Positions 33,988 through 43,300 of a stretch of DNA of 64,000 bases are shown here, piece by piece. Under the pieces are notes generated by a model. It ran no database searches. It was not told the origin of the DNA and saw only the letters and a program-made list of their open reading frames with translations. A program made the position numbers and the translations under genes. Origin of the DNA: Pseudomonadota bacterium (GTDB taxonomy: Bacteria > Pseudomonadota > Alphaproteobacteria > Sphingomonadales > Sphingomonadaceae); contig JAEZZI010000003.1 of assembly GCA_023418595.1 (NCBI GenBank), positions 1 through 64,000 on the forward strand. The letters run 5' to 3'. Numbering within the stretch: the stretch's first letter is position 1; the number at the start of each line of letters is the position of its first letter.

Positions 33988-34024
33988 GACTACGCATGTA
34001 ATCATCTCGATTACGTCTGTAGTC
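33988..34024. promoter_or_regulatory. probable BlaI-type operator upstream of blaI
   Basis: Two copies of TACGNNTGTA (TACGCATGTA at 33991-34000, TACGTCTGTA at 34012-34021), 21 bases apart, inside a larger dyad whose outer arms are GACTAC and GTAGTC. The known BlaI/MecI consensus is TACANNTGTA, so each differs at one position. The site ends 15 bases before the repressor start codon, as expected for autoregulation. Confidence 0.75.
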
Positions 34025-34207
34025 AAGGGGCTGAACGCTGGCTGAACGATCATTTGCCGTAACGATCGCGCCGGGTGTCGGCAGCGCTTACATCCGACGC
34101 GCAGGGCGCCGGGACATTAACCAGGAAATCGATGGATTTTCGCGGGGTCGGCCGAGTTGGCACATAGCCTGCTCATGGTCTGGCAGCTCGAACATCTCGA
34201 TGCTTCC

Positions 34208-34250
34208 AGGCGGGCCGGTGCTCCCCACCGGCTCTCGCGTCGGCCCGCCT
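34208..34250 (-). terminator. possible terminator hairpin after the glycosyltransferase gene
   Basis: Inverted repeat AGGCGGGCCG and CGGCCCGCCT with a 23-base loop that can itself fold. It overlaps the glycosyltransferase stop by two bases and has no T run, so it could be a weak or rho-aided terminator. The rest of the 275-base gap to blaI holds the operator and nothing else I recognise. Confidence 0.4.
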
Positions 34251-35520
34251 ACCCGGTCATCGCCGTCAACTCGCGTGGCTCCCCCGCATCCGAGTCGCGC
34301 GAACTGCGCGCCGCGGCATGCGCCAGCGCCTTGGGATAAATGTCGTCGAGCAGCCGGCGGAACGTGCGGTCCCAGCCATAGTTTTCGACGACCATCGCCC
34401 GCGCGCGCGCGCCGATCGCGGCAGCTCCGCCATCCCGGATCGCAACGACGTTTCGCGCCATTGCCGCAACGTCATCGACCGGACCCAGCAACCCCAGCCC
34501 GCTTGGCACGCGATCGGGCATCGCGCCCCCCGCGACGCCGACCACCGGTAACCCGCTTGCCTGCGCCTCCAGCACCGAAATCCCGAACGTCTCGTCGGCC
34601 ATCGCCGACACATAGATGTCGGAGGAAGCGAGCGAACGCGCCAACCCCGCGCGGCTTTTCTCAAACCCCGGAAAGGCGATATTCAGCCCCGCGGCTTGCG
34701 CCATCAGCGGTGCGCGCAGCTTGCCGTCGCCGATCATCACCATTGCCGCGCCCAGTTCGGCGGGGAGGCGACGGAACATCTCGATCAGCCGGTCGGCGCG
34801 CTTCTCATTGTCGATCCGCCCCGCATAGACGAGCAGCGGACCATCCCCCGCCAGTCCCAGTTCGGCGCGGTATCCGGGATCGCGTCTGGCGGGCGAGAAC
34901 ATCGCCGTATCGACCCCCAGCGGCAGGATGTCGGTCCGCGTGATCCCGCGCTCGGCCAGCCGCTCGCGCGCATCCTCGCCGAGCGTATAGACCCGGTCGA
35001 ACTCGCGATACGTGATCTCCGCATAGCCATAGATCAGCCAGCGCAACGCGCGCCCCACCGTGTCGCCGAACTTCTCGCGGCCGACGCGATAGACATGGGC
35101 GTTCGGAAAATCGGTGCGGTATCCGGCGACCAGCGAGGTTCGCGGGAACGCCTTGCGATGGTTGATCGCCGTCCATGGCAGCACCCAGGGACATAGCGAT
35201 TCGATCACATCGGGCCGGTATTCGGCGAGCAGCGCGCGCACCGCTTTCGTTCGGAGAATGAACCGGTAGTTCGGACTGCCGCGCACCGGATTCGCGCCGA
35301 TCTCCGCAAAGACATGCCGTCCGTTCACCGTCACCCGATCCTCGGGACCGGGCACGATCTGGAGCAGATGATGCGGCGTATGCGCCAGCACATAATCGCG
35401 CTTTTCGCGCAGATAGGTGCTGATCCCGCCCCCGCCATGCGGGGTGTAACTCTGCGTCAGGTCGCAGATCAGCATCGGTTTCCCGCCGGGCGCGGCGGGC
35501 TCTTCGGCATGCCTAAGCAT
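34249..35520 (-). CDS. glycosyltransferase family 4 protein
   Basis: 423-residue GT4-type transferase with two Rossmann-like halves. The N-terminal acceptor domain begins PMLICDLTQSYTPHGGGGISTYL, and the C-terminal nucleotide-sugar domain carries LVYAGRIDNEKRADRLIEMFRRLP, AAMVMIGDGKLR, and the EX7E-type segment ADETFGISVLEAQASGLPVVG. It probably adds a hexose from a nucleotide or GDP donor to a lipid or glycan acceptor in the cytoplasm; the substrate is unknown. The ATG at 35520 has a strong AAGGAG. It is a single gene, upstream of blaI on the map but not in its operon. Confidence 0.88.
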   Translation of the reverse strand: MLRHAEEPAAPGGKPMLICDLTQSYTPHGGGGISTYLREKRDYVLAHTPHHLLQIVPGPEDRVTVNGRHVFAEIGANPVRGSPNYRFILRTKAVRALLAEYRPDVIESLCPWVLPWTAINHRKAFPRTSLVAGYRTDFPNAHVYRVGREKFGDTVGRALRWLIYGYAEITYREFDRVYTLGEDARERLAERGITRTDILPLGVDTAMFSPARRDPGYRAELGLAGDGPLLVYAGRIDNEKRADRLIEMFRRLPAELGAAMVMIGDGKLRAPLMAQAAGLNIAFPGFEKSRAGLARSLASSDIYVSAMADETFGISVLEAQASGLPVVGVAGGAMPDRVPSGLGLLGPVDDVAAMARNVVAIRDGGAAAIGARARAMVVENYGWDRTFRRLLDDIYPKALAHAAARSSRDSDAGEPRELTAMTG

Positions 35521-35574
35521 TCCTGCTCCTTCTTCCGCGACCCGCAAGATTTTGTGGTTGGCGCTCGCCCGCGT

Positions 35575-35898
35575 TCAGGCGGCTTTTTCGCCACCCAGCA
35601 ATTCGGCCAGTTCGCCGCTTTCGTACATTTCCATCATGATGTCCGAACCGCCGATGAACTCGCCCTTCACATAGAGTTGCGGAATCGTCGGCCAGTCCGA
35701 ATAGGCCTTGATCCCCTGGCGGATGCCCTGATCCTGAAGCACGTCGACGCTTTCGAATTCGGCGCCCAGATGGTTGAGGATCGCGATCGCGCGGCTGGAA
35801 AATCCGCATTGCGGGAACAGCGGGCTGCCCTTCATGAACAGCACGATGTCGTTCGATTTGACGAGGCCGTCGATACGGGCCTGAACGTCGTCGGTCAT
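35575..35898 (-). CDS. grxD: monothiol glutaredoxin, Grx4 family
   Basis: 107-residue CGFS-type glutaredoxin. The active site CGFS is at residues 31-34, with the glutathione-binding loop WPTIPQLYVKGEFIGGSDIMMEM downstream. Such proteins carry [2Fe-2S] clusters for iron-sulphur protein assembly. The start ATG at 35898 has AAGGAG eight bases upstream. Its partner bolA ends 5 bases above it; the BolA-Grx4 pair forms a mixed cluster complex in other bacteria, so a joint role in iron-sulphur homeostasis is expected. Confidence 0.95.
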   Translation of the reverse strand: MTDDVQARIDGLVKSNDIVLFMKGSPLFPQCGFSSRAIAILNHLGAEFESVDVLQDQGIRQGIKAYSDWPTIPQLYVKGEFIGGSDIMMEMYESGELAELLGGEKAA

Positions 35899-35903
35899 GG
35901 TCG

Positions 35904-36146
35904 TCACTCCTTTGCGGCCGGAACCGCAGTCGTCAGTTGCAGCGCGTGAAGCTCGCCGCCCATGCGCCCGCCAAGCGCGGCATAAACCGCACGGGTCTGG
36001 GCGACGCGGGTCTTGCCGCGAAAGCTTTCGGCGGTCACGCGCGCGGCATAATGGTCGCCGTCGCCCGCGAGGTCGGTGATTTCCACCTCGGCATCGGGAA
36101 TGCCGGTGCGGATCAGCGTTTCGATCTCTTCGGCAGTCATCGGCAT
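35904..36146 (-). CDS. BolA-family protein
   Basis: 80-residue BolA-like protein with the conserved core HYAARVTAESFRGKTRVAQTRAVYAALGGRMGGELHALQLTT, including the His that helps bind a shared iron-sulphur cluster with monothiol glutaredoxin. It sits between the ATPase zeta-subunit gene (4 bases above) and grxD (5 bases below), so all three are probably in one operon. The short length and sequence fit the IbaG/BolA1 group rather than longer stress-type BolA. Confidence 0.92.
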   Translation of the reverse strand: MPMTAEEIETLIRTGIPDAEVEITDLAGDGDHYAARVTAESFRGKTRVAQTRAVYAALGGRMGGELHALQLTTAVPAAKE

Positions 36147-36150
36147 CGGA

Positions 36151-36474
36151 TCAGATCGCCTCGATGATCTGGCGGCGCGCCTCGACGGTCAGATCGGAAA
36201 TCGCCTTCTCGACCTCGGCCTCGTCGGTCTCGACGCCCGCCGCGGTCAGGTCGCCGACGATCTTGCGCACCACGTCCGCGTCGCCGGCTTCCTCGAAATC
36301 GGCCTGGACCACCGCCTTGGCATAGGCATCGGTTTCCTCCGGCGTCAGGTTCATCTTGGCCGCTGCCCATTGACCGACCAGCCGGTTGCGGCGCGCGGTG
36401 ACGCGAAACGCCATTTCCTCGTCGCGGGCATACTTTGCCTCGAACGCCTTTTCGCGATCGTCGAATGTCGTCAT
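36151..36474 (-). CDS. DUF1476 family / F1F0-ATPase inhibitory zeta subunit
   Basis: 107-residue alphaproteobacterial protein. FDDREKAFEAKYARDEEMAFRVTARRNRLVGQWAAAKM is the hallmark of the zeta subunit, whose N-terminal helix enters the F1 head and blocks ATP hydrolysis; the rest is a four-helix bundle. Length matches Paracoccus and Rhodobacter relatives. The ATG at 36474 starts the family sequence. It is followed 4 bases later by bolA. Finding this gene is one of the better taxonomic clues for an alphaproteobacterium. Confidence 0.9.
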   Translation of the reverse strand: MTTFDDREKAFEAKYARDEEMAFRVTARRNRLVGQWAAAKMNLTPEETDAYAKAVVQADFEEAGDADVVRKIVGDLTAAGVETDEAEVEKAISDLTVEARRQIIEAI

Positions 36475-36573
36475 GTCGGTCACCGTCCCCTGAAAGCTGT
36501 GAACAGCCGAGATAGGGGCGGTGGGCCGCACTGGCAACGGGGGGAGGCAAGGAGCTTGCCCCCCCCTCAGTCA

Positions 36574-36594
36574 CCCCCGGACTTGTTCCGGGGG
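36574..36594 (-). terminator. GC-rich hairpin, terminator-like, between two leftward genes
   Basis: Perfect 8-bp stem CCCCCGGA and TCCGGGGG with a 5-base loop, 14 bases past the quinone oxidoreductase stop. No T run follows, so it may be a REP-like or rho-aided terminator separating that gene from the zeta-subunit operon. Confidence 0.5.
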
Positions 36595-36608
36595 GACGGG
36601 AAGAAAAA

Positions 36609-37610
36609 TTATTCCGCTACCGTCACCACCAGCTTCCCGATCGCGCCACGATCGCCCATCTTGGCGATCGCCCGGCCGCCATCGGCAAAGGCATAGGTTT
36701 CGGTGACGCGCGGGGTGATCTTGCCTTCTTCCCACAGCCGGAACAGCGTTTCGGTATGCGCGGCGTTCGCCTTGGGATCGCGAGCGGCAAAGGCGCCCCA
36801 GAACACGCCGCAAACGTCGCAACTCTTGAGCAAGGTGAGGTTGAGCGGCAGACGCGGAATGCCCGCAGGAAAGCCGACCACCAGATAGCGGCCTTCCCAA
36901 GCGATCGAGCGAAGCGCGGGTTCGGCATAGTCGCCACCCACCGGATCGTAGATCACGTCCGCGCCGTTCGGGCCGACGGCGGCCTTGAACTGTTCGGCCA
37001 GCGCTTTCGACGCATCCTTGTCGAACGGCGCGCGGCCATACAGGATTGTCTCGTCCGCGCCCGCCCGGCGCGCGGCCTCCGCTTTTTCTTCGCTCGACAC
37101 CGCGGCGACGACGCGCGCGCCGTAAGCCTTGCCCAGTTCGATCGCCGCCAGCCCGACGCCGCCTGCTGCGCCCAACACCAGCAGCGTCTGTCCCGCCTGC
37201 AACTTGCCCCGGTCGAGCAGCGCGTGGATGGTCGTGGCATAGGTCAGCAGCAGCGCCGATCCTTCGGCAAAGCTGCGGCCTTCGGGCAGGCGTTGCAGTT
37301 TGACCGCATCGACCGCGACCTTATCGGCAAGACCGTTCCAGCCGGTCATCGCAATGACCCGGTCGCCGACTGACCAGCCCGAGACGCCTTCTCCAATGCT
37401 ATCGACCACGCCCGAGACTTCGCCGCCGGGCGCAAAGGGCCGTTCGGGTCTAAACTGATATTTGTCCTGGATGATGAGCACGTCGGGATAGTTGATCGCG
37501 CATGCCTTGACCGCGACCACCACCTGGCCCTTGCCCGCCACCGGATCGGGCGCGTCCGCCAGTTCTAGAGTTTCAGGTCCGCCCGGCGCTTTCGACAGCA
37601 ATGCGCGCAT
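36609..37610 (-). CDS. NADPH:quinone oxidoreductase-family zinc-independent MDR protein
   Basis: 333-residue medium-chain dehydrogenase/reductase. The N-terminal GroES-like domain has PGGPETLELADAPDPVAGKGQVVVAVKACAINYPDVLIIQDKYQFRPERPFAPGGEVSG, and the NADPH-binding motif is LVLGAAGGVGLAAIELGKAYGA. No catalytic zinc Cys is present, which fits the quinone oxidoreductase (QOR) or enoyl reductase subgroup. The ATG at 37610 follows GGGAGAGC. The start overlaps the end of leuD by 38 bases, so it probably rides on the leu transcript, although no role in leucine synthesis is known. Confidence 0.88.
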   Translation of the reverse strand: MRALLSKAPGGPETLELADAPDPVAGKGQVVVAVKACAINYPDVLIIQDKYQFRPERPFAPGGEVSGVVDSIGEGVSGWSVGDRVIAMTGWNGLADKVAVDAVKLQRLPEGRSFAEGSALLLTYATTIHALLDRGKLQAGQTLLVLGAAGGVGLAAIELGKAYGARVVAAVSSEEKAEAARRAGADETILYGRAPFDKDASKALAEQFKAAVGPNGADVIYDPVGGDYAEPALRSIAWEGRYLVVGFPAGIPRLPLNLTLLKSCDVCGVFWGAFAARDPKANAAHTETLFRLWEEGKITPRVTETYAFADGGRAIAKMGDRGAIGKLVVTVAE

Positions 37611-38202
37611 GTCCGCTCTCCCTCGATATCCACGGACGCGCGGCTTTCGTCGCATCCTCGAATTTCGAAATCGCGGTATCTTTCGCCAAGGTCAACCCTA
37701 TCTCGTCCAGCCCCTGCATCAGACAGTCGCGGCGAAAGGGGTCGAGGTCGAACGAAAACCGGTCCTGCACCGGCGTCGTGACCGTCATCGTGTCGAGATC
37801 GACGGTGATCGGATGGTCGCGCGCGACCTCGACCAGCCGGTCCACCGCCTCCTGCGGCAGCACGACGGGGACGATGCCGTTCTTGAACGCGTTGCCTGAG
37901 AAGATGTCGGAAAAGCTCGGCGCGATCACCGCCGCCAAGCCCATGTCGGCAAGCGCCCAGGCGGCGTGCTCGCGGCTCGATCCGCAGCCGAAATTCTCGC
38001 CCGCGATCAGGATCGGCGCGCCCGCATAGGCCGGATCGTCGAACAGGTTGCCGGGTTCCGCACGCACGGTTTCGAACGCGCCAGCGGCAAGCCCTTCGCG
38101 CGTCGTCGTCTTCAACCAGTGCGCGGGAATGATGATATCCGTGTCGATATTCTTCGCGCCCCACGGATAGGCACGGCCCGATATGGTCACGACGGGTTGC
38201 AT
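37573..38202 (-). CDS. leuD: 3-isopropylmalate dehydratase small subunit
   Basis: 209-residue small subunit that joins LeuC to isomerise 2-isopropylmalate to 3-isopropylmalate in leucine synthesis. Conserved parts are GRAYPWGAKNIDTDIIIPAHWLK, ENFGCGSSREHAAWAL (the swivel-domain substrate loop) and FSDIFSGNAFKNGIVPV. Length is normal. It lies downstream of leuC with a short reading frame between them and overlaps the following oxidoreductase gene. Confidence 0.95.
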   Translation of the reverse strand: MQPVVTISGRAYPWGAKNIDTDIIIPAHWLKTTTREGLAAGAFETVRAEPGNLFDDPAYAGAPILIAGENFGCGSSREHAAWALADMGLAAVIAPSFSDIFSGNAFKNGIVPVVLPQEAVDRLVEVARDHPITVDLDTMTVTTPVQDRFSFDLDPFRRDCLMQGLDEIGLTLAKDTAISKFEDATKAARPWISRESGHARIAVESAGRT

Positions 38203-38236
38203 CCTGTCACTCCCCCCGGCGCGATCCCGCGCGGGT

Positions 38237-38356
38237 CTAGTTGGCGGCGCGGACCGGCTGGTCGGCAGCTTCGGCCTTCATCGAACCTGTGGAATAGATG
38301 GCGGCGGCACCCGTCAGCAGCGTGCCGGCAATCAGCAGATACATTACGCGCTTCAT
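38237..38356 (-). CDS. 39-residue hydrophobic peptide between leuC and leuD
   Basis: The frame encodes MKRVMYLLIAGTLLTGAAAI followed by a short polar tail (YSTGSMKAEAADQPVRAAN). It has two N-terminal basic residues, a hydrophobic core of about 16 residues, and could be a signal sequence or a membrane-anchored micropeptide. The start overlaps the leuC stop (ATGA), and GGGGGG lies just upstream, so translational coupling to leuC is likely; leuD begins 34 bases later. No family is recognised. Its frame, start context and coupling argue for a real gene, but a chance frame cannot be ruled out. Confidence 0.55.
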   Translation of the reverse strand: MKRVMYLLIAGTLLTGAAAIYSTGSMKAEAADQPVRAAN

Positions 38357-39795
38357 TCTCGACCCCCCAGCAGTTCGCGAACGTCGGTCAACCGCCCCGT
38401 GACGGCTGCTGCCGCGGCCATTGCCGGCGACATGAGGTGCGTTCGCGCACCCGGACCCTGCCTCCCTACGAAATTCCGGTTGGAAGTGGAAGCACATCGT
38501 TGGCCGGGAGGCACTTTATCCGGGTTCATCGCCAGGCACATCGAACAGCCGGGTTCGCGCCATTCGAACCCCGCTTCGGTAAAGATGCGGTCGAGCCCTT
38601 CGGATTCGGCCTGACGTTTGACGAGGCCCGAGCCGGGGACGATCAACGCCTGGCGCACGCCGTCTGCGACATGGCGTCCCTTCACGACCTGGGCGGCGGC
38701 GCGCAGATCCTCGATCCGGCTGTTGGTGCAGCTGCCGATGAAGATGTTGTCGACCGCGACATCCTGCATCCGCGTGCCGGGGACAAGGCCCATATAGTCG
38801 AGCGATTTCCTCGCCGCGACGCGCTTCGATGCGTCGGCGAAGCTGTCGGGATCGGGGACGATGCCGGTGATCGGCACCACATCCTCAGGGCTGGTGCCCC
38901 AGGTCAGCGAGGGGGCGATGTCGGTCGCGTCGAGTTTGACGACGGCGTCATAGGTTGCCGCCGAATCGCTCGGCAGCGTCCGCCAATAAGCAAGCGCGCG
39001 GTCCCATGCCTCGCCGCTCGGGGCCATCGGACGGCCCTTCAGATAGGCATAGGTCGTCTCGTCCGGCGCGATCAGTCCGGCGCGCGCGCCGCCCTCGATC
39101 GACATGTTGCTGACCGTCAGTCGCCCCTCGATCGACAGCGCGCGGATCACTTCTCCGGTAAACTCGATCACATAACCGGTGCCGCCCGCAGCACCGATCT
39201 TGCCGATGATCGCCAGCACCACGTCCTTGGCCGACACGCCGAAGCCGAGCGTGCCGTCGACGCGGATTTCCATCGTCTTCGACTGGCGCAGCAGCAAGGT
39301 CTGCGTCGCCAGCACATGCTCGACTTCGCTGGTGCCGATGCCGAAGGCGAGCGCGCCGAGCGCACCATGCGCCGAGGTATGGCTGTCGCCGCAGACCAGC
39401 GTGGTGCCCGGAAGCGTAAAGCCCTGTTCGGGGCCGACGACATGGACGATCCCCTGTTCGGCAGCCATCGCGTCGATATAGTCAATGCCGAAATCGCGGG
39501 TGTTGCGCTCAAGCGCGGCGAGTTGTTCGGCGGAGGCGGGATCGGCGATCGGCAGGCGATGGCCGTGCGCGTCGCGGCGGGCGGTCGTCGGCATATTATG
39601 ATCAGGGACCGCCAGCGTCAGGTCTGGGCGGCGGACGCGGCGTCCATTTGCACGCAATCCCGAAAATGCCTGGGGACTGGTCACCTCGTGCACCAGATGC
39701 CGGTCGATATAGATCAGGCAGGTGCCATCCTCGCGCCGTTCGACGACATGATCGGCCCAGATTTTTTCGTAAAGCGTAAGCGGACGACTGGCCAT
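38353..39795 (-). CDS. leuC: 3-isopropylmalate dehydratase large subunit
   Basis: 480-residue aconitase-family subunit holding the [4Fe-4S] cluster for leucine biosynthesis. Recognisable are VPDHNMPT, VCGDSHTSAHGALGALAFGIGTSEVEHVLATQTL, FIGSCTNSRIEDL (first Cys ligand) and EPGCSMCLAMNPD (the other two). The start ATG at 39795 lies after a 182-base gap to trxA in which I see no other gene. It heads a leftward unit with the small peptide gene and leuD. Confidence 0.95.
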   Translation of the reverse strand: MASRPLTLYEKIWADHVVERREDGTCLIYIDRHLVHEVTSPQAFSGLRANGRRVRRPDLTLAVPDHNMPTTARRDAHGHRLPIADPASAEQLAALERNTRDFGIDYIDAMAAEQGIVHVVGPEQGFTLPGTTLVCGDSHTSAHGALGALAFGIGTSEVEHVLATQTLLLRQSKTMEIRVDGTLGFGVSAKDVVLAIIGKIGAAGGTGYVIEFTGEVIRALSIEGRLTVSNMSIEGGARAGLIAPDETTYAYLKGRPMAPSGEAWDRALAYWRTLPSDSAATYDAVVKLDATDIAPSLTWGTSPEDVVPITGIVPDPDSFADASKRVAARKSLDYMGLVPGTRMQDVAVDNIFIGSCTNSRIEDLRAAAQVVKGRHVADGVRQALIVPGSGLVKRQAESEGLDRIFTEAGFEWREPGCSMCLAMNPDKVPPGQRCASTSNRNFVGRQGPGARTHLMSPAMAAAAAVTGRLTDVRELLGGRE

Positions 39796-39977
39796 GCGGT
39801 GGGGATTAACCGAAAACTGCGCCCATGCAATGGCGGGCTATGCGATAATTTCCTGCGCTTACTCCCTCCCGGTCTTGGTTCCTGCCCCGCCAAGCCGCTT
39901 GCACGTCGATTAACTGTCGATCGTTGCGTCAGCCGCCCGGTGGCGCACGGAACAGGTCCGGAGATGGTGGTCCCTGC

Positions 39978-40298
39978 TTAAAGCTCGCTCTCCAGCCACG
40001 CCTTCAGCTGGCTTTTCGGCGCGGCGCCGACCTTGGTCGCGGCGGGCTGGCCGTTCTTGAACAGGATCATCGTCGGAATGCCGCGCACGCCGTATTTGCC
40101 GGGTGCATCGGGATTTTCGTCGATGTTGAGCTTGGTGATCGTCACCTGCTCGCCCAGTTCCTCGGACAGTTCCTCAAGGCTGGGGCCGATCATCTTGCAC
40201 GGCCCGCACCATTCCGCCCAGAAATCGACCAGCACCGGCTTGTCGGCGGCGATGACGTCGGAATGGAAGCTGGTGTCGCTGATCGCCTTGGTCGGCAT
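39978..40298 (-). CDS. trxA: thioredoxin
   Basis: 106-residue thioredoxin with the WCGPCK active site (Cys31 and Cys34), the buried Asp in LVDFWAEW and the cis-Pro loop RGIPTMILFKNG. It is the main cytoplasmic disulphide reductant. The start has AGGAG seven bases upstream. It follows addA after a 54-base gap, an arrangement common in related genomes. Confidence 0.95.
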   Translation of the reverse strand: MPTKAISDTSFHSDVIAADKPVLVDFWAEWCGPCKMIGPSLEELSEELGEQVTITKLNIDENPDAPGKYGVRGIPTMILFKNGQPAATKVGAAPKSQLKAWLESEL

Positions 40299-40352
40299 GG
40301 GAAATCTCCTGAAAACGAATTGGAACTTATCTATGGAGCGGGCGCGTCCGGC

Positions 40353-43300
40353 TCAAGCGCCATCGGCGAAGCTTTGTTCCGCCACGCCATAGCCCGGCTT
40401 GTAGCGGCCGATCAGTTCGGCGGGCACCTCGATCGCGACCGGCCCGGCGGTATAGACCAGCGCCGCTTCGATCGCGCGGCCCGGAAACACCACCGCCAGC
40501 GCCGCGACATAGGCGGCCATCTGGCGGATATGCGCGTCGGGCACGGCGTCGATGCCGGCGGGTGCGCGGCGTGAAGTCTTGAAATCGACGACGCGCACGC
40601 TGTTTTCGGTGACGAGCAGGCGATCGACTGTGCCCGCCACCACCGCGCCGTCCACCACCGCGGCGATCGGCGCTTCGGCCAGCGCCTCGGGACCGAACAG
40701 ATCGGCAAGGCGCGGATCGTCGATCACGCCCAGCGCATCGTCGGCCAGAGCTTCGCGCGCGCCTGCGTCATCGATCCTGCACGCGCGTTCGAGCCAGCGC
40801 AGCGCAGCGCCGCGGCGGTCGGCGGGGGCGACTGCGGGCAGCCGTTCGAACAAGCGGTGGAGGATACGCCCCCGCTCCGCCGCCGCACGCATGGCTGGTC
40901 CCGGTGGCGGATCGGCTGCATCGTCCGTACCGATCGATGACGGCGCGAGCGGACGCGGCGGGCGCGCTTCCTGCGGCGCGGGCGCGCGGAGCCAGACGGG
41001 AAGCGGCACCGCTTCCACCGGCGCTGCCACCGCCTTGCCACGCGTTGCCACCGGCGGTTGCGGTGCGACTCCTTCGAACCGGCGCTCGCCGCCCTCCTCG
41101 CCCGCCGCGATCCCCAGCGCATCGAACGCCGCCGCCGACACCGCATACCAGCTGCGTTCCGGCACCTCTCCCTTCGTTCCGGGCGAGAGCGCACCGGTGA
41201 CGATCAACTCCTCCTCCGCGCGCGTGGCGGCGACGTAGAAGAGCCGCCAATGCTCCTCCAGCTCGCGGCGCTCGGCATCCGCGACCAGCCCCTCCAGCGC
41301 GTCCGATTTCTCGGCGCCGCGCGGGCGGAAGATCGGAAAGGCCGGGCCGTCATGCCCCTCCGGCTGCCATGCCAAGTGTGCGCGTTCGACATTGTCGGGG
41401 TCGGCAGCGGCGTCGGCCAGGATGACCAGCGGCGCCTGCAAGCCCTTAGCGCCGTGCGCGGTCATCACCCGCACCGCGTCCGCGCCTTGCGACGGATCGC
41501 GCTTGATCTCGACATCGCCGCGGTCGAACCAGTCGAGGAAGCGTTGCAGCGAGGGCGTCGCGACCTGCTCGAAATTGAGCGCGGCGCTTAGCAACTCCTC
41601 GATCGGGTCGCGCGCTTCCTCGCCCAGCCGCGCGACGAGCCTGCGGCGCCCGTCGAGATCGCCCGAAAGGATCGCCTCGAGGAAACGGTAAGGCGTCTCG
41701 AAATCGGCACGGGCAAGAATGTCGAGCAACGGGCGCAGCTTTTCGGGCGGTTGCGTAGCCCGCAGATGCCGCCACAGGCTGCCCCGCTCGCGCGGCGCGG
41801 CCAGCATCAGTTCGTCCTGGCTCCAGCCGATCAGCGGCGACACCAGCAGGCTGGCGAGCGACAGATCGTCCTCAGGCTGGAGCGCAAAGCGGATCGCGGC
41901 GAGCAGGTCCTGGACGGCGAGCGGCGCATTCAGCCGCAACCGATCGACACCCGCCACGGGCACCCCCTCGGCATAGAGGCGCGCAACGATCAGCGAGGCG
42001 AGTTCGCCGCGCCGCTTGACCAGCACCATGATGTCGCCGGGGGTCAGCGCCCTGCCCTTCGCGCCCAGTGTCGCGCCCGACCGGATCAGCCGCGCGATAT
42101 GCCGCGCGATCCGCTTGGCGTGCGCGCGGACGGCATCGTCAATCCAGCCTTCCTCCTCGGCATCCTCGGACACCGCCAGCGTCGGCGACCAGAGCGTCAC
42201 CCGCCCCGGTCCTTTCACTTCGCTGGCGTGCGGCTCGGCGTCCGAATGGCTGCCCATGCCGCCTTCCGGCATCGCCGCAATCGCGGCATCGACGAATTCG
42301 AGGATCGGGCGCGTCGAGCGGAAGCTGTGGGTAAGCGACAGGGTGCTGAGCCGTGCCGGATCGGCATCCGCCCCCGCCCCCGCCAGTCCGGCATCGAGCG
42401 TCTCATATTTGCGGTGCGCGAGCGCGTAGAAGAACGGGTCGGTGCCCTGAAAACCGAAGATCGCCTGTTTATAGTCGCCGACGGTGAACAATGTCCGGTG
42501 GCGCGCCCCGGCGGTGCCTTCGCCAGCGAAATATTCCTCGGCCATCGCCGAGATGATCGTCCACTGGTCCCAATTGGTGTCCTGCGCCTCGTCGATCAGC
42601 ACATGGTCGGTGACCTGGTCGAGCTTGAACCGCACCCATTCGCCGATCCCCGGCTGGCGCAGCAATTTAACCGCCTCGCGGATCAGGTCGCCGAAATCGA
42701 CCGCACCCGCGCGGCGCTTGGCGCGGCCATAGGCGTCGGCATAGGCGCGCCCGGCATCGAGCGACGAAGCGAGGAGGTCAGCGAAAGCAGCGCGGGCGCG
42801 GACCGAGGCGAGTTTGGCGCACGCCTCTCCCAGTTCGATGGCCAGTTCGACATAATCGGCATCGGCGGCGGATAATTTGGGCGAATATTTGCGCGGCTCG
42901 CCCTTTGCCGTGTGCGCAATGCTGCGCAGATCGTCGATCCGGCGGGCGCGTTCGGCGGGTGGCGCCTCCAGCCAGTATTCGCCGATCTCGGCATGGTCGC
43001 TGCCGGTCTCGGTGCCCCAGGCGCGGTTGGCGTCGACGATCCGGCGCAGCGACGCGACATCGAACGCATCGTCGCTGCATGCCGCCTCCAGCGCCGCCTC
43101 GACATCACCCGACGGGAGGTCGAGCGCGCGGCGCAGGAAAGGCTGGATGCCGCTCGGCAGTCCCGCCATCGCGTCCGGCGCGCGCGCGCAGGCGAGCATG
43201 AACGCTTCCGCCGCACCTTCGCCCAGCCGCAAGCTCAGCGCACCGATTGCGTCGGCATGGGTCGATCGCCCGATCGCGGCTTCGTCGGTCAGGAGTTCGG

